A DNA stretch of 64,000 bases from assembly GCF_000178955.2 (NCBI RefSeq), contig NC_016631.1:744001-808000 (forward strand), in the 5' to 3' direction. How positions within the stretch are numbered: the first letter of the stretch is position 1; each line of letters starts with the position of its first letter. Shown here one piece after another: positions 43,238-51,870 of this stretch. Both the position numbers and the translations under genes were made by a program. The notes under the pieces are model-generated. The model ran no database searches, was not told the origin of the DNA, and worked only from the letters and a program-made list of their open reading frames with translations. The stretch comes from Granulicella mallensis MP5ACTX8. GTDB lineage: Bacteria > Acidobacteriota > Terriglobia > Terriglobales > Acidobacteriaceae.

Positions 43238-46200
43238 TTACGCGTTAGCGGCTTCGGTCTCCCGTTCAGCGCGGGCTACTTCGTTCTCGCGGTCCTTGGC
43301 TTCCTTCAAGGCAGCCAGGTCGCGCTCTTTCTTGGCTTCCGCGGAGTTCTGGCCGAGTTCTGCAGCCAGCTTCTCCGTGGTGAAGGCCTCGATGATATCG
43401 CCCGACTTGATGTCCTTGTAGCCGGCGAGATCGATACCGCACTCGACACCCTGGCGGACTTCGCTGACGTCGTCCTTGACGCGCTTGAGCGAGGAGATCT
43501 TGCCCTTCCAGACCTCTTCTCCGTTGCGCAGCACGCGTACCTGGGCGTCGCGCTTGATGATGCCGTCCCGAACCACGCAGCCGGCGATCTGGCCGACCTT
43601 GGTGATCTTGAAGACCTGTAGCACTTCGGCGCGGCCAGCGTAGTTCTCCTTGTAGACCGGCTCGAGCAGGCCAAACATCGCCTTGGTGATCTCGTCCTGC
43701 AACTCGTAGATGATCGAGTGCAGACGAATCTCGACGTTCTCGCGCTCGGCGACTTCGGCCGACTTGCGGTCGGGCCGCACGTTGAAGCCGATGATGACAG
43801 CGTTCGACGCGGAGGCCAGCAGCACGTCCGACTCGGTGATAGCACCGACGCCCGAGTGCAGCACCTTGACCCGTACCTTCTCGGTGGACATGCGCTGCAT
43901 CGAGTCGGCCAGTACTTCGACCGAGCCCTGCACGTCGCCCTTGAGGATGAGGTTGAGGTCCTTGACGCCTGCCTGCTTGATCTGTTCGGCGAGGCCTTCG
44001 AGAGACACGCGCGAGCTCTTGGCAAGCTGTGCTTCGCGTTCCTTCATCTTGCGGTACTGCGCAATACCCTTGGCCTTGTCGCGGTCCGCCATGACGAGGA
44101 ACGTGTCGCCCGCATCGGGAATCGACTCGAGTCCGAGGATCTCGACCGGGGTCGAGGGACCGGCTTCGGTGATGGCCTGGCCACGGTCATTGAACATGGC
44201 GCGGACCTTGCCGAAGGTGTTGCCGACGATGTAGCTGTCGCCAATCTTCAGCGTGCCGTTCTGCACCAGGATGGAGGCGACCGCACCACGGCCGCGATCG
44301 AGCTTGGCTTCGATGACCGTACCGACTGCCGGACGCTCTGGCTGGGCCTTCTGTTCGTTGCTGTCGGCGACGAAGCAGATCATCTCCTCGAGGTCATCGA
44401 GGTGGAGGCGCTTCTTCGCGGAGACTTCGACGAACTCGGTGTTGCCGCCCAACGACTTGGCCTGGATGCCGCGTGCCGCCAGCTGCATCATGACCTTGCT
44501 CGGATCCGCTTCGGGCTTATCGATCTTGTTGACCGCAACGATGATGGGTACCTTCGCCGCGTTGGCATGGTCGATCGCCTCAAGGGTCTGGGGCATCACG
44601 CCGTCGTCGGCTGCGACCACGACCACGACGATGTCGGTGATCTTGGCGCCGCGAGCACGCATACGGGTGAAGGCCTCGTGGCCCGGGGTATCGAGGAAGA
44701 CGATCTCGCGCCCAAAGGCGGGAGAGTCGGGCTTGGTGACGTGAACCTTGTAGGCACCGATGTGCTGGGTGATGCCGCCGGCTTCGCCTGCCGCCACGTC
44801 CGTGGAGCGGATCGCGTCGAGCAGGGAGGTCTTACCGTGGTCGACATGACCCATGATGGTGACCACCGGAGCGCGAACGACTTCGACCATGTTCGAGGTG
44901 TCTTCGAGGAAGCCCTCGATGGCCTCGTTCTCAAGCTGTTCTTCAACCGTGATCACGGTGGCATCGGCGCCGAACTGGCGTGAGACCTCCTTGACCAGTT
45001 CGCCGTCGAGCGACTGGTTGACGGTGACCATGACACCCTTCATCAGCAGGGTAGCAATGAGGTCCTTGCCACGGATGTCCAGCTTTTCAGCGAGATCCTT
45101 GACCGAGATGCCTTCGGTGACCGTGATGGTCTTGGTGATCGGCACCTCGCCCATCGGGATCTGGGGCGCGCCGAAGCGTGGGTTGTAACCCTTGAGGGCG
45201 ACTTCCTTGTTCTTCTCGTAGCGTGGACCGCCGCGGCCGCGCTGGCCGGGACGAGCCGGACGAGCGGGTGCCGGAGCGCCTTCAGCCGGGGGCAGCATGC
45301 CGCCGGGACCGCCGGGGCGTGGGCCGAAGCCGGGACGCGGTGGGAAGCCAGGACGGCCGCCGGGAGCAAAGCCGGGACGTGCACCCGGAGCACCAGGGCC
45401 TCCGCCGGGACCGCCGGGGAAGGTACGGGTGGGGTGCATCGGGCGCCGGGCGCCGGGAGCCATGGGACGAGAGCCGGGACCACCAGGGCCGCCCGATCCA
45501 GCAGGACCGCTGCCGGGGCGCGGACGCTCGAAGATGGGGCGACGGACAGCGCCAGGCATCACCGCCGGGGCGGTGTAACTGGGCCGGGGACCGGTCTGCG
45601 GCATGACGACGCGGCGAACCGGAACTGCGGGAGCCGCAGGTGCTGCCTCGGGAACGGGCGCGGCAGCTTCTACAGCTGCAGTCTCTACGACGGCTGCCGG
45701 TGCTGCTGGTGGCTCGGGGTCAGAGAGAGGTGTGACAGGCTGCGCAGGGGCTGCTGCTGCCACCACGGGTGCCGGTGGCGGTGTGGGAACGGCAGCGGGT
45801 CTCACGACAACCGGAGTGGCAGGCGGCGTGGAAGCCACCGCTGGCGGAGGTGTCGCGACAGCGGGTCTGGATATGAGGGGGCTGCCTGCGGGCCGAGGCG
45901 GAGCCACGATGACAGGACCTGCCCCGCGAGGCAAGGGAACGATCCGCCGTGGGGCTGGAGCGCCCGAAGGGGTTGTCGCTGCAGGCGTGGGTGTGGGCGC
46001 GGGAGCTGGCGTCGGCGTCGGAGGTGGTGGTGGGGCCGCGACTACTGTAACCGGAGGTGCGGGAGCGGCGACAACCGCCACGGGGGGCGGTGTGGCAGGA
46101 CGCGCTACGGCTACGACAGGGGCTGCGGAAACGGGAGCGGCCACTGCCACTGCGGGACGCTGTGGCGGTGGGGCAGCCTTTGCGGCAGCCTCAGCCTGCT

Positions 46201-46465
46201 TGCGCTCCAGAATAGCCTTCAGCGCATCGCCGGGCTTGGAGACGTTCGCGAGATTGAAGGCAGGCTTAGTCTCGGCCATAGGCTTTGTCGCTGCGGAGCG
46301 TGCACCACGATTGAAGTACGCGCGAACCTTCTCAGCTTCATCTTCTTCGATGGAGCTCGAATGCGTCTTTTTCTCGGTAACGCCTACCGCTATCAGAGCA
46401 TCAAGAATCGGTTTGCTCTTTACTTCCAGTTCCCGTGCAAGATCGTTAATTCGAACTTTGCTCAT
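43238..46465 (-). CDS. infB: Translation initiation factor IF-2
   Basis: The 1,075-aa GTPase places initiator tRNA on the ribosome. The N-terminus has an IF2_N domain ([21 protein letters not shown]), then about 330 residues extremely rich in Pro/Ala/Val and later Gly/Pro ([12 protein letters not shown]), and a second IF2_N-like domain (~440-490, [18 protein letters not shown]). The G domain has G1 GHVDHGKTS (~538), G3 DTPGHEAF (~595) and G4 NKIDKPEA (~643). Domains II-IV follow ([35 protein letters not shown]). It is the last gene of the minus-strand operon, 172 nt from nusA. No ylxR homologue was seen in that gap. Confidence 0.97.
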   Translation of the reverse strand: MSKVRINDLARELEVKSKPILDALIAVGVTEKKTHSSSIEEDEAEKVRAYFNRGARSAATKPMAETKPAFNLANVSKPGDALKAILERKQAEAAAKAAPPPQRPAVAVAAPVSAAPVVAVARPATPPPVAVVAAPAPPVTVVAAPPPPPTPTPAPAPTPTPAATTPSGAPAPRRIVPLPRGAGPVIVAPPRPAGSPLISRPAVATPPPAVASTPPATPVVVRPAAVPTPPPAPVVAAAAPAQPVTPLSDPEPPAAPAAVVETAAVEAAAPVPEAAPAAPAVPVRRVVMPQTGPRPSYTAPAVMPGAVRRPIFERPRPGSGPAGSGGPGGPGSRPMAPGARRPMHPTRTFPGGPGGGPGAPGARPGFAPGGRPGFPPRPGFGPRPGGPGGMLPPAEGAPAPARPARPGQRGRGGPRYEKNKEVALKGYNPRFGAPQIPMGEVPITKTITVTEGISVKDLAEKLDIRGKDLIATLLMKGVMVTVNQSLDGELVKEVSRQFGADATVITVEEQLENEAIEGFLEDTSNMVEVVRAPVVTIMGHVDHGKTSLLDAIRSTDVAAGEAGGITQHIGAYKVHVTKPDSPAFGREIVFLDTPGHEAFTRMRARGAKITDIVVVVVAADDGVMPQTLEAIDHANAAKVPIIVAVNKIDKPEADPSKVMMQLAARGIQAKSLGGNTEFVEVSAKKRLHLDDLEEMICFVADSNEQKAQPERPAVGTVIEAKLDRGRGAVASILVQNGTLKIGDSYIVGNTFGKVRAMFNDRGQAITEAGPSTPVEILGLESIPDAGDTFLVMADRDKAKGIAQYRKMKEREAQLAKSSRVSLEGLAEQIKQAGVKDLNLILKGDVQGSVEVLADSMQRMSTEKVRVKVLHSGVGAITESDVLLASASNAVIIGFNVRPDRKSAEVAERENVEIRLHSIIYELQDEITKAMFGLLEPVYKENYAGRAEVLQVFKITKVGQIAGCVVRDGIIKRDAQVRVLRNGEEVWKGKISSLKRVKDDVSEVRQGVECGIDLAGYKDIKSGDIIEAFTTEKLAAELGQNSAEAKKERDLAALKEAKDRENEVARAERETEAANA

Positions 46466-46637
46466 CCGTCCCTTTTCAGTTCCACTGCGCGCTTAGCTGT
46501 TCATATCAGCCTCATGTCGGAGTAGGTGTTGGTTCAAGGCTATTATCCCTTGAAATTTCAAATTTGTAGCCATTGCCGACGACGTTTCTCTATGAAAAGC
46601 GTCGCCGGCCAGGCTTTGTGAACGTGAATCGCAGCTG

Positions 46638-48272
46638 TTAACCACGGTCGCGCCCATCGTCGATGCCTTCGTCGGAAAACTCCTGGGCCTGATCCACCAG
46701 CTCATCTACGGTGTCGTTGTCCAGTTCGATGCCTTCTTCGCGAGCGTCGTTGGCATCATTCGCGTCGCTATCGGATATTTCATCCTCAAGGTTTGCGATA
46801 TCTTCGGTTGAAAATTCGTTGATTTCCTCGGCCCCGCCGTTATCGGAGGCTTCTGCTGCAAGGATCTCTTCCGGTGTCTGGCTCATGGAATGTATTGTGT
46901 CTCCTGCCTCATCGGATGCAGCAGCAGCGGCAACAGCTTCCTCACCGGCAAGCAGGGCAGGCTCGACGGGGGCGGGAACTGGCCGTTCTTCGCCCTCTTC
47001 GTACTGTCCGAAGTAGTGGCGAACGGCTACGGCGATCTTTTCGACCGTCTTGTCGCCGATACCCGGAACCTCGCCCAGCTCTTCGGCGGTCATATCGGCG
47101 AGCGATTCGACCGTCGTGATGCCTGCCGCGATGAGCTTCTCCATGACGGACTCGCCCAGCTCGGTAACCTGTTCGATCGGCGTCGAAGGACCGCCAGTCA
47201 TGGCCTGCATCTGCTGCTCGACCTCCTGGCGCTTCTCCTCTTCGCTCTTGATGTCGATCTTCCACTGCAGCAGCTTGGCCGCGAGACGAACGTTCTGACC
47301 CTTCTTGCCGATGGCCAGCGAGAGCTGCGTGTCGTCGACGATGACCTCGAGCTGCTTCTCAGCCAGGTCGGTGATCGAAACGCGCGAGACCTTGGCGGGC
47401 TGCAGGGCCTTCTCGGCGAAAGTCGTGATCTCTTCGGAGTACTCGATGATGTCGATCTTTTCGCCACGCAGCTCGCGGATGATCGACTGCACGCGCATAC
47501 CCTTCATGCCGACGCAGGCGCCGACCGGGTCGACGTCCTTGTCGCGGGAGACGACGGCGATCTTGGTGCGCTCGCCGGCTTCGCGGGCGATGGCGCGGAT
47601 GCTGACCGTGCCGTCGTAGATCTCGGGAACTTCGCTCTGGAAGAGCGACTGTACTAGGGCCGGAGCGGCGCGGGAGACGATGACCTGCGGGCCCTTGGCG
47701 GCGCGATCCACGCGCAGCAGGACAACACGGACGCGCTCGGCGACCGAAAACTGCTCCAGGCGCGACTGCTCACGCTTGGGCATGCGGGCCTCGGCCTTGC
47801 CGAGGTCGAAGATCACGTCCATCGGCTCCAGGCGCTTGACGGTCGCGGTCAGGATCTCACCGGCGCGGTGGGCGTACTCGTTGAACACGGTATCGCGCTC
47901 GGCTTCGCGGACCTTCTGGAAGATGACCTGCTTGGCCATCTGCGCGGCGATGCGGCCGAGCGGGGTGGTGTCCTTGTAGAAACGCAGCTCGCCGCCGACT
48001 TCAACCTCGGGTGCGAGTTCGCGGGCCTGCTCCAGGGCAAGCTGGTTGTCGGCGTCTTCGACGAGTTCAGGGGTTTCCACGACGGTCTTGAAGACATACG
48101 CGCGGATCTCGCCGGTTTCGCGGTCCATCTCGCCGCGCATGTTCTCGACGGTCTTGTAGTACTTGCGTGTCGCCAGGGCGATCGCGTCTTCCACGGCGCC
48201 AACTACGATCTCCGGATCGATGCCCTTTTCGCGGCTCAACAACTCAATCGATTGATACAGGGGACTAGCCAT
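46638..48272 (-). CDS. nusA: Transcription termination/antitermination factor NusA
   Basis: The 544-aa RNA-polymerase-binding factor has an N-terminal NusA domain (YQSIELLSREKGIDPEIVV, residues ~4-22), S1 (~140-205) and two KH domains (VGACVGMKGMRVQSIIRELRG ~246-266; AIGKKGQNVRLAAKL ~317). A helix-hairpin-helix-like AR region (GVTTVESLADMTAEELGEVPG-type, ~390-415) and a very acidic C-terminal tail (~460-535, EEINEFSTEDIANLEDEISD) follow. The tail is longer than in many orthologues. It is second in the operon, 123 nt after rimP. Confidence 0.96.
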   Translation of the reverse strand: MASPLYQSIELLSREKGIDPEIVVGAVEDAIALATRKYYKTVENMRGEMDRETGEIRAYVFKTVVETPELVEDADNQLALEQARELAPEVEVGGELRFYKDTTPLGRIAAQMAKQVIFQKVREAERDTVFNEYAHRAGEILTATVKRLEPMDVIFDLGKAEARMPKREQSRLEQFSVAERVRVVLLRVDRAAKGPQVIVSRAAPALVQSLFQSEVPEIYDGTVSIRAIAREAGERTKIAVVSRDKDVDPVGACVGMKGMRVQSIIRELRGEKIDIIEYSEEITTFAEKALQPAKVSRVSITDLAEKQLEVIVDDTQLSLAIGKKGQNVRLAAKLLQWKIDIKSEEEKRQEVEQQMQAMTGGPSTPIEQVTELGESVMEKLIAAGITTVESLADMTAEELGEVPGIGDKTVEKIAVAVRHYFGQYEEGEERPVPAPVEPALLAGEEAVAAAAASDEAGDTIHSMSQTPEEILAAEASDNGGAEEINEFSTEDIANLEDEISDSDANDANDAREEGIELDNDTVDELVDQAQEFSDEGIDDGRDRG

Positions 48273-48395
48273 TCGTCTTCTCGTTTCTCTTCCGTATTTC
48301 GTTCTGGGTTCTCAGTCGTCAGTTCCAAGTCATCAGTTGAAGGCTGATCCGCCTCTCCTGAGAACTGGAGAGCGGACCACCGACGGACTCTCTGC

Positions 48396-48977
48396 CTAAA
48401 TCTCTGCTACCAGGTTTGCTTTTTCTACGTTCGCTAACGAAATTTCGACGGTCTGCGCCGTTAAAGTCTTCTTTGCCTTACCTTTTTGCTTTACAGCAGC
48501 CAGATCGAGGGTCAGATTCGTACCCTCGAAAGCTACCAGCCGTCCTGTAAAGTGCCGGTTACTGTCGACCGGCGAGAATGTCTGCACCTTCACCAGGCTG
48601 CCTTTAAACCGCTCGTAATCAGCGGCCTTCAGCAGCTTGCGCTCCAGGCCAGGAGAGCTGGTTTCAAGGGTGTACTCTGCGCCGGGAATCAGATCTTCCA
48701 CGTCGAGCACGGTGCCGAAGTCGCGGGCAAAGTTGGCGCAATCTTCGTGCGTCACGCCCGAGAGCGTCTCTACGGGGACACCTTTGGGCAGTCCGGCTTC
48801 TTCGTTGGATGCGGCTTCGGCGGTAAACTTAGCGCGGGCGGCGGCATCTTTTTCGAGAAACACTCGAAGCGTGCGATGTTTGGACCCGCCAGTGAACTCG
48901 AGGTCAACGACCTCAAGGCTGTGCGAGGCCGCGATGCGGTCGGCGGTGGCGCGAATTGTCTCTAACTGCAGGGCCAT
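48396..48977 (-). CDS. rimP: Ribosome maturation factor RimP
   Basis: The 193-aa protein is required for 30S assembly. The N-terminal domain (VVDLEFTGGSKHRTLRVFLE) contains an insertion (~50-80) compared with short RimPs. The conserved VTHEDCANFARDFGTVLD, LEVSSPGLxR-type TSSPGLERKLLKAADYERF and a C-terminal SH3-like domain with FTGRLVAFEG follow. The ATG at 48977 (MALQLETIRATAD) fits the family; upstream in-frame codons add unrelated residues. First gene of the operon rimP-nusA-infB. Confidence 0.93.
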   Translation of the reverse strand: MALQLETIRATADRIAASHSLEVVDLEFTGGSKHRTLRVFLEKDAAARAKFTAEAASNEEAGLPKGVPVETLSGVTHEDCANFARDFGTVLDVEDLIPGAEYTLETSSPGLERKLLKAADYERFKGSLVKVQTFSPVDSNRHFTGRLVAFEGTNLTLDLAAVKQKGKAKKTLTAQTVEISLANVEKANLVAEI

Positions 48978-49227
48978 AGATCGTCTTGTGGTGCTTGGGT
49001 TTGCGGATGCTGTCACCGTTCCGCGAAAACCATATTTAGAGCAAACAAAAAGTGGGCTTTCGCCCACTCCTCTCTTCCGCCACTTTCCGGTATGCTCACG
49101 GCTGCTACAGCGGCAGAACAAATTCGTCTGCTTTAACGAGTGTAGGACGGAAACCGAGAAAATTCAAGGTGGGTGTGTCAGCGGGGTTTGGCGTCGAATA
49201 ACATAGGGAGCAGGAAAGGGAGGCTCC

Positions 49228-49665
49228 ATGGCTGTGTCTGCCCAACCCGTTGCTGCTCGTACCACGCCCAGTCTGGATTGGGGGGTGACCCCGGAGCGTG
49301 TCGAGGAAGCTGTCCGGCGGATCATTGAGGCTGCGGATCCCCTACGCATCGTCGTGTTCGGTTCGCGTGCCCGTGGAGACCATCGCGCCGACAGTGACCT
49401 GGATCTGGCCGTTATGGTCGACTCTGCAGAAGACACTCAGAAGGTGACGTACCATACGCTCGAAGGCCGTCGCATGTCGGTCGACTTGCTGGTCTACTCG
49501 CGCGAACGCCACGAGAAGTTTTGCCGTTCGATCAATAGCGTGCACAGCTACATCGACAGAGAGGGAGTAGTTCTTTACGAACGCAATGCCAATCGATCCC
49601 CAAGCCGAACTGCTATTGCTCAAGTCAGCGGAAGATCGCGAGTGCCTGAATTATCCGCTGCCTAG
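49228..49665 (+). CDS. MNT-type nucleotidyltransferase (antitoxin of MNT/HEPN pair)
   Basis: The 145-aa protein has the minimal nucleotidyltransferase motif GSRARGDHRADSDLDL (~49-64; the G-S and D-x-D residues are intact) and a third acidic position in MSVDLLVYS. In MNT/HEPN systems the MNT protein AMPylates or otherwise neutralises the HEPN toxin. The preceding AGGGAGG supports the start. The last ~27 residues are translated from the region overlapping the HEPN gene (80-nt overlap), an unusually long overlap. Confidence 0.85.
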   Translation: MAVSAQPVAARTTPSLDWGVTPERVEEAVRRIIEAADPLRIVVFGSRARGDHRADSDLDLAVMVDSAEDTQKVTYHTLEGRRMSVDLLVYSRERHEKFCRSINSVHSYIDREGVVLYERNANRSPSRTAIAQVSGRSRVPELSAA

Positions 49666-49966
49666 GACCAGCTTTGGATATCACGCGTCGCAGGCGGTCG
49701 AAAAGTTGATGAAGGCTCTCATCTCTGCCCGAGGTGAGGTCTATCCCTTCACGCATGAACTCGAAAAGCTACAGTCCCAATTGAAAAATGCAGGTGAAAT
49801 CCTTCCTGCGCTGACATGCGAATTTGATGATCTGCAACCCTACGCGGTGTTGATTCGCTACGACGCGGCTAAAGAGCTTACAAGCGCGGAACGGGGCCGC
49901 TTCATCGAAACGGTGGATATTCTCCGCAAGTGGACCGAAGCTCGCATTGCTGTCCTCAGCACATAG
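49586..49966 (+). CDS. HEPN-domain protein (toxin of MNT/HEPN pair)
   Basis: The 126-aa all-helical HEPN protein has SAEDRECLNYPLPRTSFGYH then ASQAVEKLMKALISARG and YPFTHELEKL, typical of the COG2250 type. HEPN domains are commonly RNases that act on tRNA or mRNA. The exact catalytic R-x4-6-H was not assigned with certainty; the R...H in ARGEVYPFTH has seven residues between. It overlaps the MNT gene by 80 nt in another frame and ends 2 nt before ylxP, so it is physically joined to the ribosome-assembly genes. Confidence 0.8.
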   Translation: MPIDPQAELLLLKSAEDRECLNYPLPRTSFGYHASQAVEKLMKALISARGEVYPFTHELEKLQSQLKNAGEILPALTCEFDDLQPYAVLIRYDAAKELTSAERGRFIETVDILRKWTEARIAVLST

Positions 49967-49968
49967 CC

Positions 49969-50304
49969 ATGCCAATCGCTACCCTCACCCTCGAACTCGC
50001 CATTGAACACGCCCAGTCCCTGAAAGACCGTCGGCAGGTGGTTCGTTCTTTGAAGGACAAGCTGCGTCACGGCTTCAATATCTCGGTCGCAGAACTGGAT
50101 GAAGCCGTCGTCTGGAACCGCGCAACCCTTGGGATTGCGGCGATCTCGGGCTCGCCGGCCTATCTGGCGGGGCAGCTTCGCGAGGTTGAGGAAGCCGCCC
50201 GGCGGCTGGCCGCAGGGTTGGGCGCGGAGATTGTGGACAGCTTCCTGGAGAGCGATGTCGTGCTGGACGCACTGGATGCCGAGCCGGATGCGCAGACGGA
50301 ATAA
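49969..50304 (+). CDS. ylxP: DUF503 protein (YlxP-like)
   Basis: The 111-aa protein has IATLTLELAIEHAQSLKDRR and QVVRSLKDKLRHGFNISVAE, characteristic of DUF503, which in many bacteria lies between infB and rbfA. A role in 30S assembly or RbfA function has been proposed. It begins 2 nt after the HEPN stop (TAGCCATG), so it may be co-transcribed from the toxin-antitoxin promoter. The start codon is set by this compact junction and the family N-terminus MPIATL. Confidence 0.87.
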   Translation: MPIATLTLELAIEHAQSLKDRRQVVRSLKDKLRHGFNISVAELDEAVVWNRATLGIAAISGSPAYLAGQLREVEEAARRLAAGLGAEIVDSFLESDVVLDALDAEPDAQTE

Positions 50305-50387
50305 CCCTGCCAGATGCCGCTCCACACCGCCCTCTCGTGAACTTATGCTGAAATCGCCTCCAAAAGTGCTATTCTGCTTGGCTAGCC

Positions 50388-50801
50388 ATGCCTGAACAAA
50401 GAGCAAGAGATTATCACCGGGGCCGCGTCGTCAACACCTTCGCAGAAGAGATCACCGCCATGCTGGAAGGTGAGTTGAGCGACCCGCGAATCGCCCCCTG
50501 TCACGTCACCGAGGTCGTGCTCGCGCCGGGCGGGAAGAGTTGCCGTGTCTTCATCGCCGTTACCGGCAATGAGAAGGACGAGGCCGACACCCTCGCCGGT
50601 CTCATGACCGCGCGGGGTTACATCCGTACCGAGATTCGCGATCGCATGGGGGTACGCCATGTGCCGGAGATCACGTTTGCCATCGACCGCTCCGAGAAGA
50701 TCAACGCCCGCATGGACGAACTGCTGGGGCGTATGGAGAAGCGTCGCGCCAAACAGGCCAAGAAAAAAGCCGCGGCTGCGCTGCCCGAGAGCAAGGAATA
50801 A
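50388..50801 (+). CDS. rbfA: Ribosome-binding factor A
   Basis: The 137-aa KH-like protein is needed for 16S rRNA maturation and cold growth. It has RARDYHRGRVVNTFAEEITA, then LSDPRIAPCHVTEVVLAPGG and VPEITFAIDRSEKINARMDE, all family-typical. The C-terminus is a Lys/Arg/Ala helix. It is in the plus-strand cluster with ylxP and nrnA, away from infB, with which it normally shares an operon. Confidence 0.95.
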   Translation: MPEQRARDYHRGRVVNTFAEEITAMLEGELSDPRIAPCHVTEVVLAPGGKSCRVFIAVTGNEKDEADTLAGLMTARGYIRTEIRDRMGVRHVPEITFAIDRSEKINARMDELLGRMEKRRAKQAKKKAAAALPESKE

Positions 50802-50812
50802 TCCCAAGATCA

Positions 50813-51802
50813 ATGGCCCACGAGGATTCGATCGCCGCACTGCTGTCCCTGCTTCATGCACGGGAGAGCTTTGTCGTGACCTCGCATGCCCGTCCTGACG
50901 GCGACGCCATCGGCTCGGCACTGGGTCTGATGCATCTGCTGGACGGCATGGGCAAGCGCGTCACTGTTGCCTTTGCCGACCCCATTCCCGTCATTTATCG
51001 CTGCCTTCCGGGCATCGAGCGAATTCAGGTTGCGCTGCCGGTGGCTACGCCCGCGCCGGACGCCGCTATCTTGCTCGAGTGCGACGGCTTTGAGCGCACC
51101 GGGTTTGAACGTGCAGACTTCGACCGCATGGGCGCCGGGTTGACGATCAATATCGACCATCACCTCAGCGGGAAGACCTTTGCCAGCTTCAACTGGATCG
51201 ATCCTGAGGCCTGCGCCGTAGGGGCGATGATCTACGATCTCGCCGTCGCCTCCGGCACTGAGATCACGGCGGACATGGCGACCTGCCTCTATACGGCTGT
51301 GCTGACCGACACGGGTTCGTTTACCTATCCCAGCACTGTTGCTGCCACCTTTGCCCTGGCCGAGCACCTGGTCAAGCGTGGGGCGGATGCCAACAGAATC
51401 GCGCAGGCCGTCTATTTCTCCAATCCTCCCAGCAAGATACGGCTGCTGGGGGCGGCGCTTGGCAACATGCAGATTGAGGGTTCCGTCTCCTGGAGCTGGA
51501 TTACGCAGGAGGAGATGGCCCGCGCCGGCGCAGAGGTCGAGGACTGCGAGGGCGTTGTGAACTACCTGATCGGCATTGCAGGGGTAGATGCGGCGGTATT
51601 TCTGCGCGAGCTTCCATCGCGGAAGGAGTTTCGTCTAAGTCTCAGGAGCAAGGGCGAAGTCGATGTTGCGCAGGTAGCCGAGCGATTCGGTGGGGGCGGA
51701 CATCGCAATGCCAGTGGATGCACTCTGGATGGCCCTCTGGATGAGGCGATCGAGCGCATCGTGGCGGAATTACGGCCGGATCGCAGGCAGCCTGTTCACT
51801 GA
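50813..51802 (+). CDS. nrnA: DHH-family oligoribonuclease / pAp phosphatase
   Basis: The 329-aa phosphoesterase has DHH motifs: HARPDGDAIGSALGL (~23-37), the central ILLECD, the DHH signature NIDHHLSG (~112-119), and TDTGSFTYP (~163-171). A C-terminal DHHA1 domain ends in the GGGGHRNASGC glycine motif (~295-305). NrnA degrades nano-RNAs and hydrolyses pAp to AMP. It starts 11 nt after rbfA, the common rbfA-nrnA order. Confidence 0.92.
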   Translation: MAHEDSIAALLSLLHARESFVVTSHARPDGDAIGSALGLMHLLDGMGKRVTVAFADPIPVIYRCLPGIERIQVALPVATPAPDAAILLECDGFERTGFERADFDRMGAGLTINIDHHLSGKTFASFNWIDPEACAVGAMIYDLAVASGTEITADMATCLYTAVLTDTGSFTYPSTVAATFALAEHLVKRGADANRIAQAVYFSNPPSKIRLLGAALGNMQIEGSVSWSWITQEEMARAGAEVEDCEGVVNYLIGIAGVDAAVFLRELPSRKEFRLSLRSKGEVDVAQVAERFGGGGHRNASGCTLDGPLDEAIERIVAELRPDRRQPVH

Positions 51803-51870
51803 GATTCCAGTAAGACAGGGAAGTCTGGTAGCCTAAATCTCGTCCCGGACTCGATCTGAAGGCAGCGCCC

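Noticed and set aside
43718-44983. 421-codon plus-strand frame inside infB
   Set aside because: Complement of the IF-2 GTPase domain; no ribosome-binding site or domain.
45434-46525. Gly/Arg/Cys-rich plus-strand frame opposite the IF-2 linker
   Set aside because: Complement of low-complexity Pro/Ala codons; would not be a real protein.
46466-46637. Possible ylxR gene between nusA and infB
   Set aside because: The gap is only 172 nt and no DUF448-like motif was found in either strand.
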